Positions 1 through 10,084 are shown, counted from the first letter of the stretch. The stretch is 33,485 bases of DNA from Flavobacterium sp. CF136 (GCF_000282055.1 NZ_AKJZ01000024.1:1-33485), one strand, 5' to 3'. Notes: a model not told the origin generated them from the sequence alone. Numbers and translations are program-made.

Positions 1-10
1 AACTGAGACC

Positions 11-41
11 AATAAAAAAGGAGCCAAATTATGGCTCCTTT
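11..41 (-). terminator. Rho-independent terminator of katG
   Basis: A perfect 9-bp stem (17-25 with 33-41, arms AAAGGAGCC/GGCTCCTTT) and a 7-nt loop lie about 20 bp past the katG stop. Read on the minus strand the stem runs into a T-rich tail, as expected of an intrinsic terminator for the gene at 63-2336. Confidence 0.8.
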
Positions 42-62
42 ATTCTAATTGATTATGATTTA

Positions 63-2686
<2,624 letters not shown>

Positions 2687-4385
2687 ATGCTAAAATTTAC
2701 AACTGAACAGGATGAAATATTTTATTTTGTAAAAAATGATACTGGTCATGGAATTATAGATGCTGTAGCCGGAGCTGGGAAAAACAACTACTATCATGGA
2801 ATGTGCAAAATTTATTGACAATCCAGGTAGTGTCCTTTTTTGTGCATTCAATAATAGCATATCGAATGAAATCTCTAGAAAATTTAAAAATTTAGGATTA
2901 AATGAAATTACAGTTAAAACCTTGCATTCATTAGGATGGCATATCTTAAATGCTAACAATTCTACTGGACATCCGATAACACTTGAAGAAAATAAATATC
3001 GTGAGTTATTGAAAAAACCTGAATTACAAGAAAAATTAGCTCATCATATTGAGAAAATTTTGAGTATAAATGGTTTTGAAAAAGATTCACTCGATGAGAA
3101 CAAAAAATTTGCAGCGAATAATCTTGTATACAAGATCAATAATCGACTCATCGATATTAATCAAAAATATCGAGCTACACTGACAAAAGATACAATTGAA
3201 GATTTTAAGCAATTAGTAATTCATTTTGGAATATTTAATAATATAGAAATTTCGAAAAAAAATTTCGATCAAGAGCTAAAATATTATTTTGAATCTCATA
3301 AAATTATTTTAGAAGATGGTAATTTATTATCGGCTAAAACTATGGCAATTGATTATACCGATATGCTTTATCTTCCGGTGCAATGGAATCAACAACCTCC
3401 TAACAAGTTTGATTTTGTTTTTATAGATGAATGTCAAGATTTATCAAAATCACAGTTTGCTATAGCTACAAAGTATGGAAAAAAAGATTGCAGAATACTT
3501 GCGGTTGGAGATCCCAGACAATCAATTTATGGTTTTACTGGCGCAGATATAGAATCTTTCCAAAGAATAAAAGATTGGACTAAAGCCAAACAATTACCTT
3601 TAACCATATGCTTCCGATGTCCAAAGAAAGTAATTGAAATTGCAAAAACTATTAGACATGACATAATCGGAAATAAAGAAGACGAAGGAATTGTAACTTC
3701 GATTTTATTTGATGAAGTAACAAAAATTGCTAAACCTGGGGATTTAATTATTTCAAGGTTACGAGCCCCAATAGTTTTGTTAGTATTTAACTTTATAGAT
3801 AACAATATTAAAGTTCAAATACATGAAGAAGAAGTTAGAGAAATTATTAATGAATTAAAAAATATATTCAAATCAAACGAGTTGAACATTATTATTTCAA
3901 CATTACCGGAAGGCTTCGACACATTAAAAAAAGAAATTTTAAACAGATGGAAGTGGGTTATTACTAAGAATGCTGAAAGAATAATAGATAGTACTGAACG
4001 TAAAATATACATAGAAAGTGAACAAAGTTATCTAGAAAAAAAATTATCTTTTTTACAAAAGAAATATTATGAATGGATTGAAACATGTCCAAATCTAACT
4101 GCAATTCTAAAAAACGTTAAAGATTTTATTTCTGCTACTGACAACAGTATTAAAATTTCAACAATACATAGAGCTAAGGGATTAGAAAATGAAAGAGTAT
4201 TCATTATCAATTACAATGATTTACCATTTAATAGACTTGAGCAAAAGGATTGGGAAAAAACACAGGAATTAAATCTTAAATATGTTGCTGTGACAAGAGC
4301 TTTGAAGGAACTTTTTTTGATTGAAACTAAAAATTTACAGGCAATAAAAGATGAGGGAAGTTTATTCGACACTTTACCTTTTTAG
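2687..4385 (+). pseudogene. UvrD/FBH1-like SF1 DNA helicase, frameshifted in Walker A
   Basis: Superfamily 1 ATP-dependent helicase, 565 residues if the frame is repaired. Translation from ATG 2687 gives MLKFTTEQDEIF and reaches AVAGAGK, then runs out of frame to a TGA at 2816-2818. The frame starting at ATG 2796 carries the rest. Removing one A from the run of five at 2780-2784 restores AGAGKTTTIMECAKF, a perfect Walker A. Other motifs are intact in repaired numbering: DECQD (247-251, Walker B/motif II), GDPRQSIYGFTGA (274-286, motif III), HRAKGLE (from 494, motif V) and YVAVTRA (532-538, motif VI). The early FCAFNNSISNEISRKF block and the KTLHSLG motif resemble F-box helicase 1 (FBH1)-type proteins. 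Everything after the indel looks well preserved, so the break is recent, a sequencing error, or a phase-variable site. The 529-residue downstream frame alone would lack the P-loop and be inactive as an ATPase. Confidence 0.85.
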
Positions 4386-4464
4386 TTAGTAAACTCTGCG
4401 TTAATTGCAACAAATTATAAAATAAACCCATCTAAAACAGGGATTTGTGATTAAAAATATAAAT

Positions 4465-4650
4465 ATGATAGAAGATGTTTTACGAAATTTAGCTTATCTT
4501 TTTTATCCTAAGAATATATATCCTTGGGATGAAAAAGAAGTCTATTTACAAACGTTAGAATATAAAAGATTAAAGGAAATCATAGATTCTTTTGATTCTG
4601 ATGAAAACCCTCTCTGGTGCTCGATTGCATCGAGTACCTACTTACATTAA
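4465..4650 (+). pseudogene. Small hypothetical gene truncated by a palindromic element
   Basis: Not recognised as any family. From ATG 4465 (a GTG at 4447 is also in frame) the product starts MIEDVLRNLAYLFYPK and stays soluble and charged for about 48 residues up to SFDSDEN. It then enters the left arm of the repeat at 4614-4836, so its last dozen residues (WCSIASSTYLH) are encoded by the element and end at TAA 4648-4650. Just past the right arm, another frame reads DEVIGTLQKTEL followed by TAA at 4872-4874; this may be the displaced original end. It lies 79 bp behind the helicase on the same strand and could have been its partner gene. Function is unknown, and whether the shortened product is made is unclear. 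Confidence 0.5.
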
Positions 4651-4836
4651 TAGATAAATTTAGCGTTTGCAACGCGGCTAGGTAAAACAGGAGCAGCTTT
4701 AAACAAAGTTATCAATATCGTATTTTGTAATGTAAAATACCGAATCTTTATGGTAATCTATTTATATGAACCGCGTTGCAAACGCTTTATTTAGTATATA
4801 TCCAGTAAGTAGGTACTCGATGCAATCGAGCACCAG
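4614..4836. repeat. REPIN/MITE-like palindromic element with perfect 32-bp inverted ends
   Basis: The ends 4614-4645 and 4805-4836 are perfect 32-bp inverted repeats. Each arm contains its own hairpin, CTCGAT-TGC-ATCGAG on the left. A second perfect inverted pair of 16 bp lies inside (4662-4677 and 4771-4786, AGCGTTTGCAACGCGG and its complement). The centre holds a third hairpin, GTATTTT (4720-4726) with AAAATAC (4734-4740). On the right arm the tetranucleotide GTAG sits directly before the hairpin, as in REP sequences moved by REP-associated tyrosine transposases (RAYT). No transposase is encoded. It could equally be a MITE with long inverted ends. It interrupts the small gene at 4465. Confidence 0.8.
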
Positions 4837-4886
4837 ATGAGGTAATCGGAACACTACAAAAAACAGAACTTTAATTTTCTCCAATA

Positions 4887-4988
4887 ATGAAATCATTTCA
4901 AATCATATTAATTACTTTACTTCTGATTTCTTGTAATAATCAAAAGCAGGAGTGTGGGAACATTAAGTCAGTTTGCGAAAACCGCTGA
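4887..4988 (+). CDS. Very short lipoprotein ORF (33 residues), possibly a remnant
   Basis: ATG 4887 opens a 33-codon frame with a basic start (MKSF), a hydrophobic stretch and a lipobox LLISC, giving a predicted lipid-modified cysteine at residue 16. Only 17 residues follow the cysteine before TGA 4986-4988. It ends 15 bp before the ATG of the membrane-protein gene at 5004. It may be a genuine small lipoprotein, the beheaded start of a larger lipoprotein gene, or a chance frame. The clear lipoprotein signal argues against pure chance. No family is recognised. Confidence 0.35.
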   Translation: MKSFQIILITLLLISCNNQKQECGNIKSVCENR

Positions 4989-5003
4989 AAAACATAAATT
5001 TAA

Positions 5004-5579
5004 ATGGTAATATATTTTCTAATTGCTGGAATTCTAATTCTAATTTTAGTTGTAATAATAATTGGAATAGTTTGGTTATGCTTTTGGATTCCGAAAAAAA
5101 TTGGATATCCAAAATTCGGTAAATATTTCTCAATTATAATTGGAATTATAATTGCAATATTTATTTTAACTGAAATTTTTGAAGATGAACTTTTCTCGAA
5201 AAATGATGCTAAAGAACTTTTAAAAGAACAAAATATTGTACTAATTGATGAATTTGAACTGATAGAAAACAAATCAATGTCTGGAATTGGTGATTACTAT
5301 CATACATTTACTTTAAAGATTACAAGTCACGATAAAAACAAAATAATTAGAGAAATTCAAAAGTCTAAGAATTATAATAGCGATTTAAAAACTGAGAATT
5401 ACTTCAAAAATCGCGAAGATTATTACAACGGACCAAAAAGGATTAAGAATTATGAAACTGAAAATCAATTTGTGAGAGAACTTTTCCAACCAAATGGAGA
5501 TAACTATGCGCCAACTTGGAGAAAAATAGAGATCAACAAAAAAAGTAATTTACTAATATTTGAAGATAAAGACGAATAA
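5004..5579 (+). CDS. Hypothetical membrane protein with two N-terminal helices
   Basis: 191 residues; no family recognised. Residues 2-27 are strongly hydrophobic (ILILILVVIIIGIVWLCFWI), and a second hydrophobic segment spans about 40-58 (SIIIGIIIAIFIL), joined by a short basic loop (PKKIGYPKFGK). The remaining 130 residues are hydrophilic, rich in Lys, Asn and Glu, and contain a tyrosine-rich YYNGPKRIKNYETENQF stretch. This suggests a two-helix anchor with one soluble domain. The gene is AT-rich and lies between the two copies of the palindromic repeat, next to a tiny lipoprotein frame, so it belongs to an accessory patch. Its function cannot be inferred. Confidence 0.65.
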   Translation: MVIYFLIAGILILILVVIIIGIVWLCFWIPKKIGYPKFGKYFSIIIGIIIAIFILTEIFEDELFSKNDAKELLKEQNIVLIDEFELIENKSMSGIGDYYHTFTLKITSHDKNKIIREIQKSKNYNSDLKTENYFKNREDYYNGPKRIKNYETENQFVRELFQPNGDNYAPTWRKIEINKKSNLLIFEDKDE

Positions 5580-5598
5580 AACCGAATACCTAACACTT

Positions 5599-5697
5599 CC
5601 TCTCCGGTGCTCGATTGCATCAGGTACCTACTTACATTAATAGATAAATATAGCGTTTGCAACGCGGCTGGCTGAAACAGGAGCAGCTTTAAACAAA
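5599..5697 (+). repeat. Half copy of the palindromic element
   Basis: These 99 bp match 4609-4707 with about seven substitutions by hand alignment (roughly 93% identity) and no gaps. It holds the left arm, the AGCGTTTGCAACGCGG block and the GAAACAGGAGCAGC segment, then stops before the central hairpin; the inverted right half is absent. Two changes in the arm (ATCAGG for ATCGAG) weaken its hairpin, so this is probably a decaying fragment. The shared CCTCTC just left of both arms suggests the true element end is a few bases outside the perfect inverted repeat. Confidence 0.75.
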
Positions 5698-5747
5698 TTG
5701 TGCTTTTGTTTTTTATTTCATAGTTTTCTTAAAAACCAATACTTTCA

Positions 5748-5755
5748 TATATTTG
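5748..5755 (+). promoter_or_regulatory. Putative Bacteroidota -7 promoter element for the AraC-type gene
   Basis: TATATTTG matches the Bacteroidota -7 consensus TAnnTTTG and lies 75 bp before ATG 5830. A TTTTC about 20 bp upstream is only a weak match to the -33 TTTG. The assignment rests on motif and position alone. Confidence 0.35.
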
Positions 5756-5829
5756 TTTGTAACAAAAACTGAAGTTTTTTCTCAGACTGACGCTAAGTGC
5801 AATTCCATTTAAATGATACTCACAACATA

Positions 5830-6669
5830 ATGAACATTCAAAACCTTCCTAATGATTTAAATATTGACAGCCAAAGCGAGGTGCAAATTTTCGATTATCA
5901 CGTAACAACTTCCAGTGTCAAGAATAAGGTTATGCTGAATAAGCATATTTTTAGTTTTTTACTTGAAGGAACAAAAGAACTCATCACACATGATGAGAGA
6001 ATAACTATTAATAATGACAAGTTTTTACTGATAAAATCAGGAAATTTTTTAATGACTGAGAACCTTCTTTCTGAAACAAATTCATATCGAAGCGTATTGT
6101 TCTTTTTTAATGATGATATGCTCCTGAAATTAGCACAAAAAAACAATCTTTCAAAAACGGTTAATTCAAGTTCCAAACCTTATGAGATATTCCAATATGA
6201 TGATTACATTCATGATTTTGTCAGGAGTTTAATTAAAATAAAAAAACACGATAATACACTAAAAAACAAATTATTAAAAACTAAGTTTGAGGAAATACTG
6301 CTGTATTTATTGCACAAAAACGGTACTGCGTTTTTAGACAATATACTTACCAGCCAAGATAGTCAAAGCAGGCATTTTACAGCTGTAATTGAAAGTAATA
6401 AACTGAATAATCTAACGATTCAGGAGCTTTCCTTTTTATGTAATATGAGTATTTCTACTTTCAAGAGAAATTTTGAAAAACACTATCAAACCAGTCCCAT
6501 AAAATGGTTTCAGGAAAAAAGACTGGAGCATTCCGCTTACTTGTTAAGTACTAAAAAAATGCGTCCTATTGATATTTATTCCGAAATTGGGTTTGAAAGT
6601 TTATCGAGTTTCACTCAGGCATTTAAAGTAAAGTACAACACTACTCCAAAACAATTTCAACTGGAATAA
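5830..6669 (+). CDS. AraC-family transcriptional regulator
   Basis: 279 residues from ATG 5830; a GTG at 5797 would add 11 residues (QFHLNDTHNI after the initiator) that look unstructured, so the ATG is preferred. Residues about 15-170 resemble the cupin-like N-terminal half of AraC proteins (SFLLEGTKELITHDERITINNDKFLLIKSG region). The C-terminal 90 residues carry the paired helix-turn-helix: LTIQELSFLCNMSISTFKRN followed by PIDIYSEIGFESLSSFTQAF and ending TTPKQFQLE, the usual AraC tail. It acts in the cytoplasm as a DNA-binding activator or repressor. The PEBP-family gene begins 94 bp downstream in the same direction and is the obvious candidate target. The effector is unknown. Confidence 0.9.
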   Translation: MNIQNLPNDLNIDSQSEVQIFDYHVTTSSVKNKVMLNKHIFSFLLEGTKELITHDERITINNDKFLLIKSGNFLMTENLLSETNSYRSVLFFFNDDMLLKLAQKNNLSKTVNSSSKPYEIFQYDDYIHDFVRSLIKIKKHDNTLKNKLLKTKFEEILLYLLHKNGTAFLDNILTSQDSQSRHFTAVIESNKLNNLTIQELSFLCNMSISTFKRNFEKHYQTSPIKWFQEKRLEHSAYLLSTKKMRPIDIYSEIGFESLSSFTQAFKVKYNTTPKQFQLE

Positions 6670-6763
6670 TGAACTTTCGGAAACACTTTTAGAACTTTTA
6701 AGAGTAACTAAAAAGTTTTACAGCAAATTACCTTTACAGTCTAACTTTTTAAATAATTAAAAG

Positions 6764-7321
6764 ATGAAAAAGATTAATTTGGTATTACTTTGTTTGCTGT
6801 TTTCAACAAGTATGATTTTTGCTCAAAAGTCATTTACTTTAACCAGTAAAGATTTAGGCGGACAAGCAACAAAAATTGAAGAATTTAACAGTTTCGGCTG
6901 CACCGGAAAAAACCAATCACCTCAATTATCATGGGCAAATGCCCCCGAAGGCACTAAAAGTTTTGCAATCACCATGTATGATCCAAACGCGCCAACTGGT
7001 AGTGGATTTTGGCACTGGGTTGTATTTGATATTCCCGGAAATATTAATGAATTAGTTACAAACGCAGGGAATCTAACGTTAAATCTTACACCTAAAGGAG
7101 CTATCCAGAGTGTTACAAATTATGGTGTTGCCGGATATGGCGGACCCTGCCCTCCTGAAAACCACGGCATACATCAATATATAATAACTGTACACGCTTT
7201 AAAGACTGATAAATTAGGTTTGGATTCGAATGCAAATCCTGCTATTGTCGGTTACTATCTATGGATGAATACCATCGCAAAAGCAAGTATTGTAGCCTAT
7301 TATCAAAGAGAAAAAAAATAA
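6764..7321 (+). CDS. Secreted YbhB/YbcL-type PEBP-family protein
   Basis: 185 residues with a clear signal peptide (MKKINLVLLCLLFSTSMIFA, cleavage before Q21), so it is exported, probably to the periplasm. The phosphatidylethanolamine-binding protein fold shows the usual anion-pocket motifs: MYDPNAP (71-77), SGFWHWVVFDIP (80-91) and YGGPCPPENHGIHQY (125-139), with H84 and H134 in the conserved pocket. Members of this bacterial branch are loosely called Raf-kinase-inhibitor-like proteins; their physiological ligands are not established. It follows the AraC-type gene and is closed by a strong terminator, so the two likely form a small regulated unit independent of the pectin genes on the opposite strand. 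Confidence 0.92.
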   Translation: MKKINLVLLCLLFSTSMIFAQKSFTLTSKDLGGQATKIEEFNSFGCTGKNQSPQLSWANAPEGTKSFAITMYDPNAPTGSGFWHWVVFDIPGNINELVTNAGNLTLNLTPKGAIQSVTNYGVAGYGGPCPPENHGIHQYIITVHALKTDKLGLDSNANPAIVGYYLWMNTIAKASIVAYYQREKK

Positions 7322-7348
7322 ATTTGAAGCAGCGCTTTTAAAACCAAT

Positions 7349-7380
7349 AGCCCTTTTGTTAAAAAACAAAAGGGCTTTTT
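7349..7380 (+). terminator. Rho-independent terminator after the PEBP-family gene
   Basis: A perfect 12-bp stem, AGCCCTTTTGTT (7349-7360) with AACAAAAGGGCT (7365-7376), a 4-nt A loop and a run of five T (7376-7380). It lies 27 bp past the stop. In reverse the stem is preceded by AAAAAGCC, so it may also stop minus-strand transcripts coming from the pectin operon. Confidence 0.9.
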
Positions 7381-7393
7381 GGCTCCATCCCTA

Positions 7394-7530
7394 TTACATT
7401 GAATAAACATCATAACTAATACTACCGATTCCTCGGGCAATCTTAGATTTACAACACTTTTACAGGTATCTGCCTCTTTTGATTCTTTTACTGTTTCCAG
7501 TCCAAAAGCATTAAAAGTATTTACAGTAAG
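7394..7530 (-). pseudogene. Relic of a T9SS-tailed protein C-terminus related to the CE8 tail
   Basis: Minus-strand translation from 7530 gives TFNAFGLETVKESKEA and then VVNLRLPE, ending at 7432. After one missing G the next frame continues GIGSISYDVYSM and stops at 7394. This matches, in order, STFGTLGLGKKKEPNEA, IVNLTLPE and GIGSVNYNVYS at residues 980-1024 of the CE8 protein (10085-13303), at both protein and DNA level. It is therefore the decayed beginning of a type IX sorting domain; the rest of the tail and all of the catalytic part are gone. It begins five bases beyond the stop of the GH28 gene at 7536 and is not a continuation of that protein, which already has its own complete tail. 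Confidence 0.7.
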
Positions 7531-7535
7531 TCGAT

Positions 7536-9797
7536 TTATTCTTTGATAAACTTCGCTGTGTTAATTTTCCCATTGTCCAACATAATTTGTACAAGATAGC
7601 AACCGGCAGAAAATCCTTCGGCATCAATGGTTTGTTGAGTTGAATTATTCCCGTTCAGCTCTTTTATTTTTGCACCGGAAAAATTATAAATTACAATTTT
7701 TTCAATACCTGAATCCGCATTTATAGTGAAATTACCTCCCTTTACCGGGTTTGGATAAAAAGAAAAATTATTAGTAAAACTTACATCCCCCACTGATAAA
7801 TTACATGATGTCGAGGCTCCCGTCGTTGTATTGATTCCGTTTATTATGTTGCTTCCGTTTACTGTTTCTGCTTTATAAGGAATAATCGCATCCCCTTTAC
7901 CACCAGGAATAGTAATAGAGGAACAGTTTTGGAATACAAGCCCTGTTACGAAATTGGCTACCATTCCTTTTGTGTTTGCACTAATCTTCACATTATCGAA
8001 AACAACGTTGGTGGCAAAGGATTCCGGTAAAGCATAAATTATACCTGCATTATCAGAATTGGTTACAGTAATATTTTTGAACGTAATATTTTTCCAGGCC
8101 GGGGTAGTACTCGTGACAGTTCCAGCTACCAAAGTTGATGGTGCAGCCGTAGGTTCTTTGGGATACCAGCTGGTAATGGCAAAAGGAGTTGATACATTCC
8201 TCATGGTAACATTCGAATAGGTAAATGAAGTCTCCCCTCCGCCACGAGTATTATTAGATTTAAGACGAAATCCGTTGGAGGTACCAATAAAGCTGCAATT
8301 ATCTACGATAAGGTTGCTTACGTTGGAGGTATAACTTCCTACCGAAACACCATGCCCATCACCAAAGCTGCTGTTTTTAACTGTAACATTTTGAGAATTA
8401 GTATCTACCGCCACATTATCATCGCCTACAGAAAAATAACAGTTTAATACATCCAGTCCATTCCAATACCAGATATCAAGAGCATCTGTGTTTGGCGCAG
8501 ATGAAGGTGCAATAACTGTTACGTTCTTAATTGTCCCCTTTGATCCTTGTCCACTCCCGCTTTTTCCCATAGTAATACTAACATTTGGAGCGTTTTGTAT
8601 CGTAATATCAGTAATTAAAACCGTATTGCAGGCCTTAAAACGTATTATGCCAGGACGACCGATACCTGTTGCATCAAAGGCAGTCCACCAGGCACTGCCA
8701 TTTCCTTCAATAGTACCCTTTCCACTTATTTTAATATTAGTAAGATTCTCTCCATAAATAAAGGTTGTATAAGTATCTGCCGTTCCACTATTTGGATAAG
8801 AACCGGCAGGAAGTCCGTTTCCATTTCCGTAAGGCATTAATTGTAAAGTAGCTCCGGCTGAAATAAAAAGGTTAACATTGCTTTTCATGGTAATAGGGCC
8901 GCTCAAAAAAGGGGAAGCAGCAGCAGGGATAACAACGGTACCGCCTCCTGCAGCGTTTGCAGCATTAATAGCAGCATTTATTGCTGCCGAATTATCAAGA
9001 TTGGAGGTACTGCCTCCATATATTAACTCTGTAATTACATACTGGGTAGAAGGGATATTTGGCTGCATCTGAGTAGAAGGGATATCAGGAAAAGTAACCG
9101 CTTGAAATTGTGCAATACGAGTAGTATTTGCAGTCATAGTAACCGCAATTGTACTATTTGTAGAAACAACTGCTCCATTTTCATCTACCCATTGAACAAA
9201 ATTATATCTAAAATTATCTGTTGCTGTTAATGTTACTACTGTTCCCTGAAGAAAAGAAGTACCTCCCGGATTCGCAGAAATAGTACCTGTTGAAGCAGGG
9301 CTGACATTCGTTGTCAAAGTAAAAGTAGCAGCATTAGGATCACTTGTGATTTTTTCAAAATAATCGATATTGAACAAGTAACCGGTATTTGTTGGATGCT
9401 TAAAAACCAGATATAAATCGTGTGTACCCGTTGTTTGCGTAATTGCTGTAGAAAATGTTTTGTAATCGCTAAACCCTGAACTTCCTGATACAGCAGCTGT
9501 TCCTATTAAAGTCCCTGTTGTCGAATCTAATCGAAACTCGATATTCCCGCCAGTTGCTCCGGAAGCCAGTATATCAAAGCGAGTATCATATTGATCAAAT
9601 ACCTGCTCGGTAAATTTAATCCAGGTTCCGTTTTTAATATAACCAACGTTACCTCCGCCGGAAAGAGCGGCATTAGTTTCTTTCTTTGCTCCGGAATTTC
9701 CGCTATAAGTTTCGGCTTCAATTCTTGTTATAGTTTCTGCATATCCTATTACTGAAAATAGTACCAGTAATAAGGAAATAAAATATTGTTTTTTCAT
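7536..9797 (-). CDS. Secreted GH28 polygalacturonase-like enzyme with CBM6 and T9SS tail
   Basis: 753 residues. Order of parts: signal peptide 1-20; CBM6-like carbohydrate-binding domain about 24-149 (IEAETYSGNSGAK to NIDYFEK); an InlB-type β-repeat about 158-235; a GH28 right-handed β-helix about 255-640; and a T9SS type A sorting domain from about 677 (FSFYPNPVKGG). GH28 hydrolyses α-1,4-galacturonan by inversion. Its acidic triad is present: D438 in NTD, D459 and D460 in GDD, plus GHG (481-483) and R511/K513 (FRLKS). The usual NTDG reads NTDA here, a small departure near the active site. The sorting domain predicts export across the outer membrane and surface attachment or release. It is the last gene of the minus-strand pectin group, next to a decayed T9SS tail. 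Its front end is nearly the same as that of the CE8 protein. Endo or exo action cannot be told. Confidence 0.92.
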   Translation of the reverse strand: MKKQYFISLLLVLFSVIGYAETITRIEAETYSGNSGAKKETNAALSGGGNVGYIKNGTWIKFTEQVFDQYDTRFDILASGATGGNIEFRLDSTTGTLIGTAAVSGSSGFSDYKTFSTAITQTTGTHDLYLVFKHPTNTGYLFNIDYFEKITSDPNAATFTLTTNVSPASTGTISANPGGTSFLQGTVVTLTATDNFRYNFVQWVDENGAVVSTNSTIAVTMTANTTRIAQFQAVTFPDIPSTQMQPNIPSTQYVITELIYGGSTSNLDNSAAINAAINAANAAGGGTVVIPAAASPFLSGPITMKSNVNLFISAGATLQLMPYGNGNGLPAGSYPNSGTADTYTTFIYGENLTNIKISGKGTIEGNGSAWWTAFDATGIGRPGIIRFKACNTVLITDITIQNAPNVSITMGKSGSGQGSKGTIKNVTVIAPSSAPNTDALDIWYWNGLDVLNCYFSVGDDNVAVDTNSQNVTVKNSSFGDGHGVSVGSYTSNVSNLIVDNCSFIGTSNGFRLKSNNTRGGGETSFTYSNVTMRNVSTPFAITSWYPKEPTAAPSTLVAGTVTSTTPAWKNITFKNITVTNSDNAGIIYALPESFATNVVFDNVKISANTKGMVANFVTGLVFQNCSSITIPGGKGDAIIPYKAETVNGSNIINGINTTTGASTSCNLSVGDVSFTNNFSFYPNPVKGGNFTINADSGIEKIVIYNFSGAKIKELNGNNSTQQTIDAEGFSAGCYLVQIMLDNGKINTAKFIKE

Positions 9798-10020
9798 TTT
9801 TGTTTTATTTGGTTTTGTTAAAGACTTTATTCATTCTATGGTATTCATGAAACTTGTCACATTGAGTGTAATCCATAATGCTCAATTTAACACATAGAAA
9901 CATAGATTTCATGTGTTAAAAAGGATACAAAAAAAGAAATATATTTCTTTCACATTGTTAGCTATGTGTGTTTAAAATAAGTGAAACACCTCCTTTTTTT
10001 TTTGAGATCACAAAATCTAT
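9798..10020. other. GH28-CE8 intergenic spacer with palindromes
   Basis: No gene. It holds a 9-bp stem (TTAACACAT 9887-9895, ATGTGTTAA 9911-9919) around the phrase AGAAACATAG, and a perfect 18-bp palindrome AAAGAAATATATTTCTTT at 9933-9950. A further CTATGTGTG at 9962-9970 echoes the stem. A T-run follows at 9993-10002. The hairpins may mark the 3' end of CE8 mRNA or processing between the two genes. Confidence 0.45.
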
Positions 10021-10080
10021 ACTTCTAGCCTGCACTGAGCGGAGTCGAAGTGTGTTAAAATAATTATGAGTAACGGGTTA
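10021..10080 (+). repeat. Dispersed intergenic repeat, long form
   Basis: Contains the core CTGAGCGGAGTCGAAG at 10035-10050. The whole 60 bp reappears inverted at 33425-33485, with a 1-bp and a 2-bp length change and a few substitutions. It lies immediately behind the CE8 stop codon, where it may act as an mRNA end. No coding potential. Confidence 0.8.
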
Positions 10081-10084
10081 TACA

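Noticed and set aside
2690..2959. Minus-strand open frame of 89 codons opposite the helicase start
   Set aside because: It lies against the helicase coding strand, has low-complexity content with no family, and the plus-strand frame carries all helicase motifs.
2687..4385. Helicase as part of a Gabija (GajAB) defence system
   Set aside because: GajB is a UvrD-like helicase of similar size, but no GajA (OLD-type ATPase/TOPRIM) gene is adjacent, and the motifs look closer to FBH1-type helicases.
4614..4836. Complete insertion sequence
   Set aside because: The 223 bp hold no transposase frame and no clear target-site duplication, so only a non-autonomous element is supported.
5000..5272. Minus-strand 90-codon frame opposite the membrane-protein gene
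   Set aside because: It mirrors the isoleucine-rich hydrophobic codons of the plus-strand gene; the plus frame has a better start and a full-length layout.
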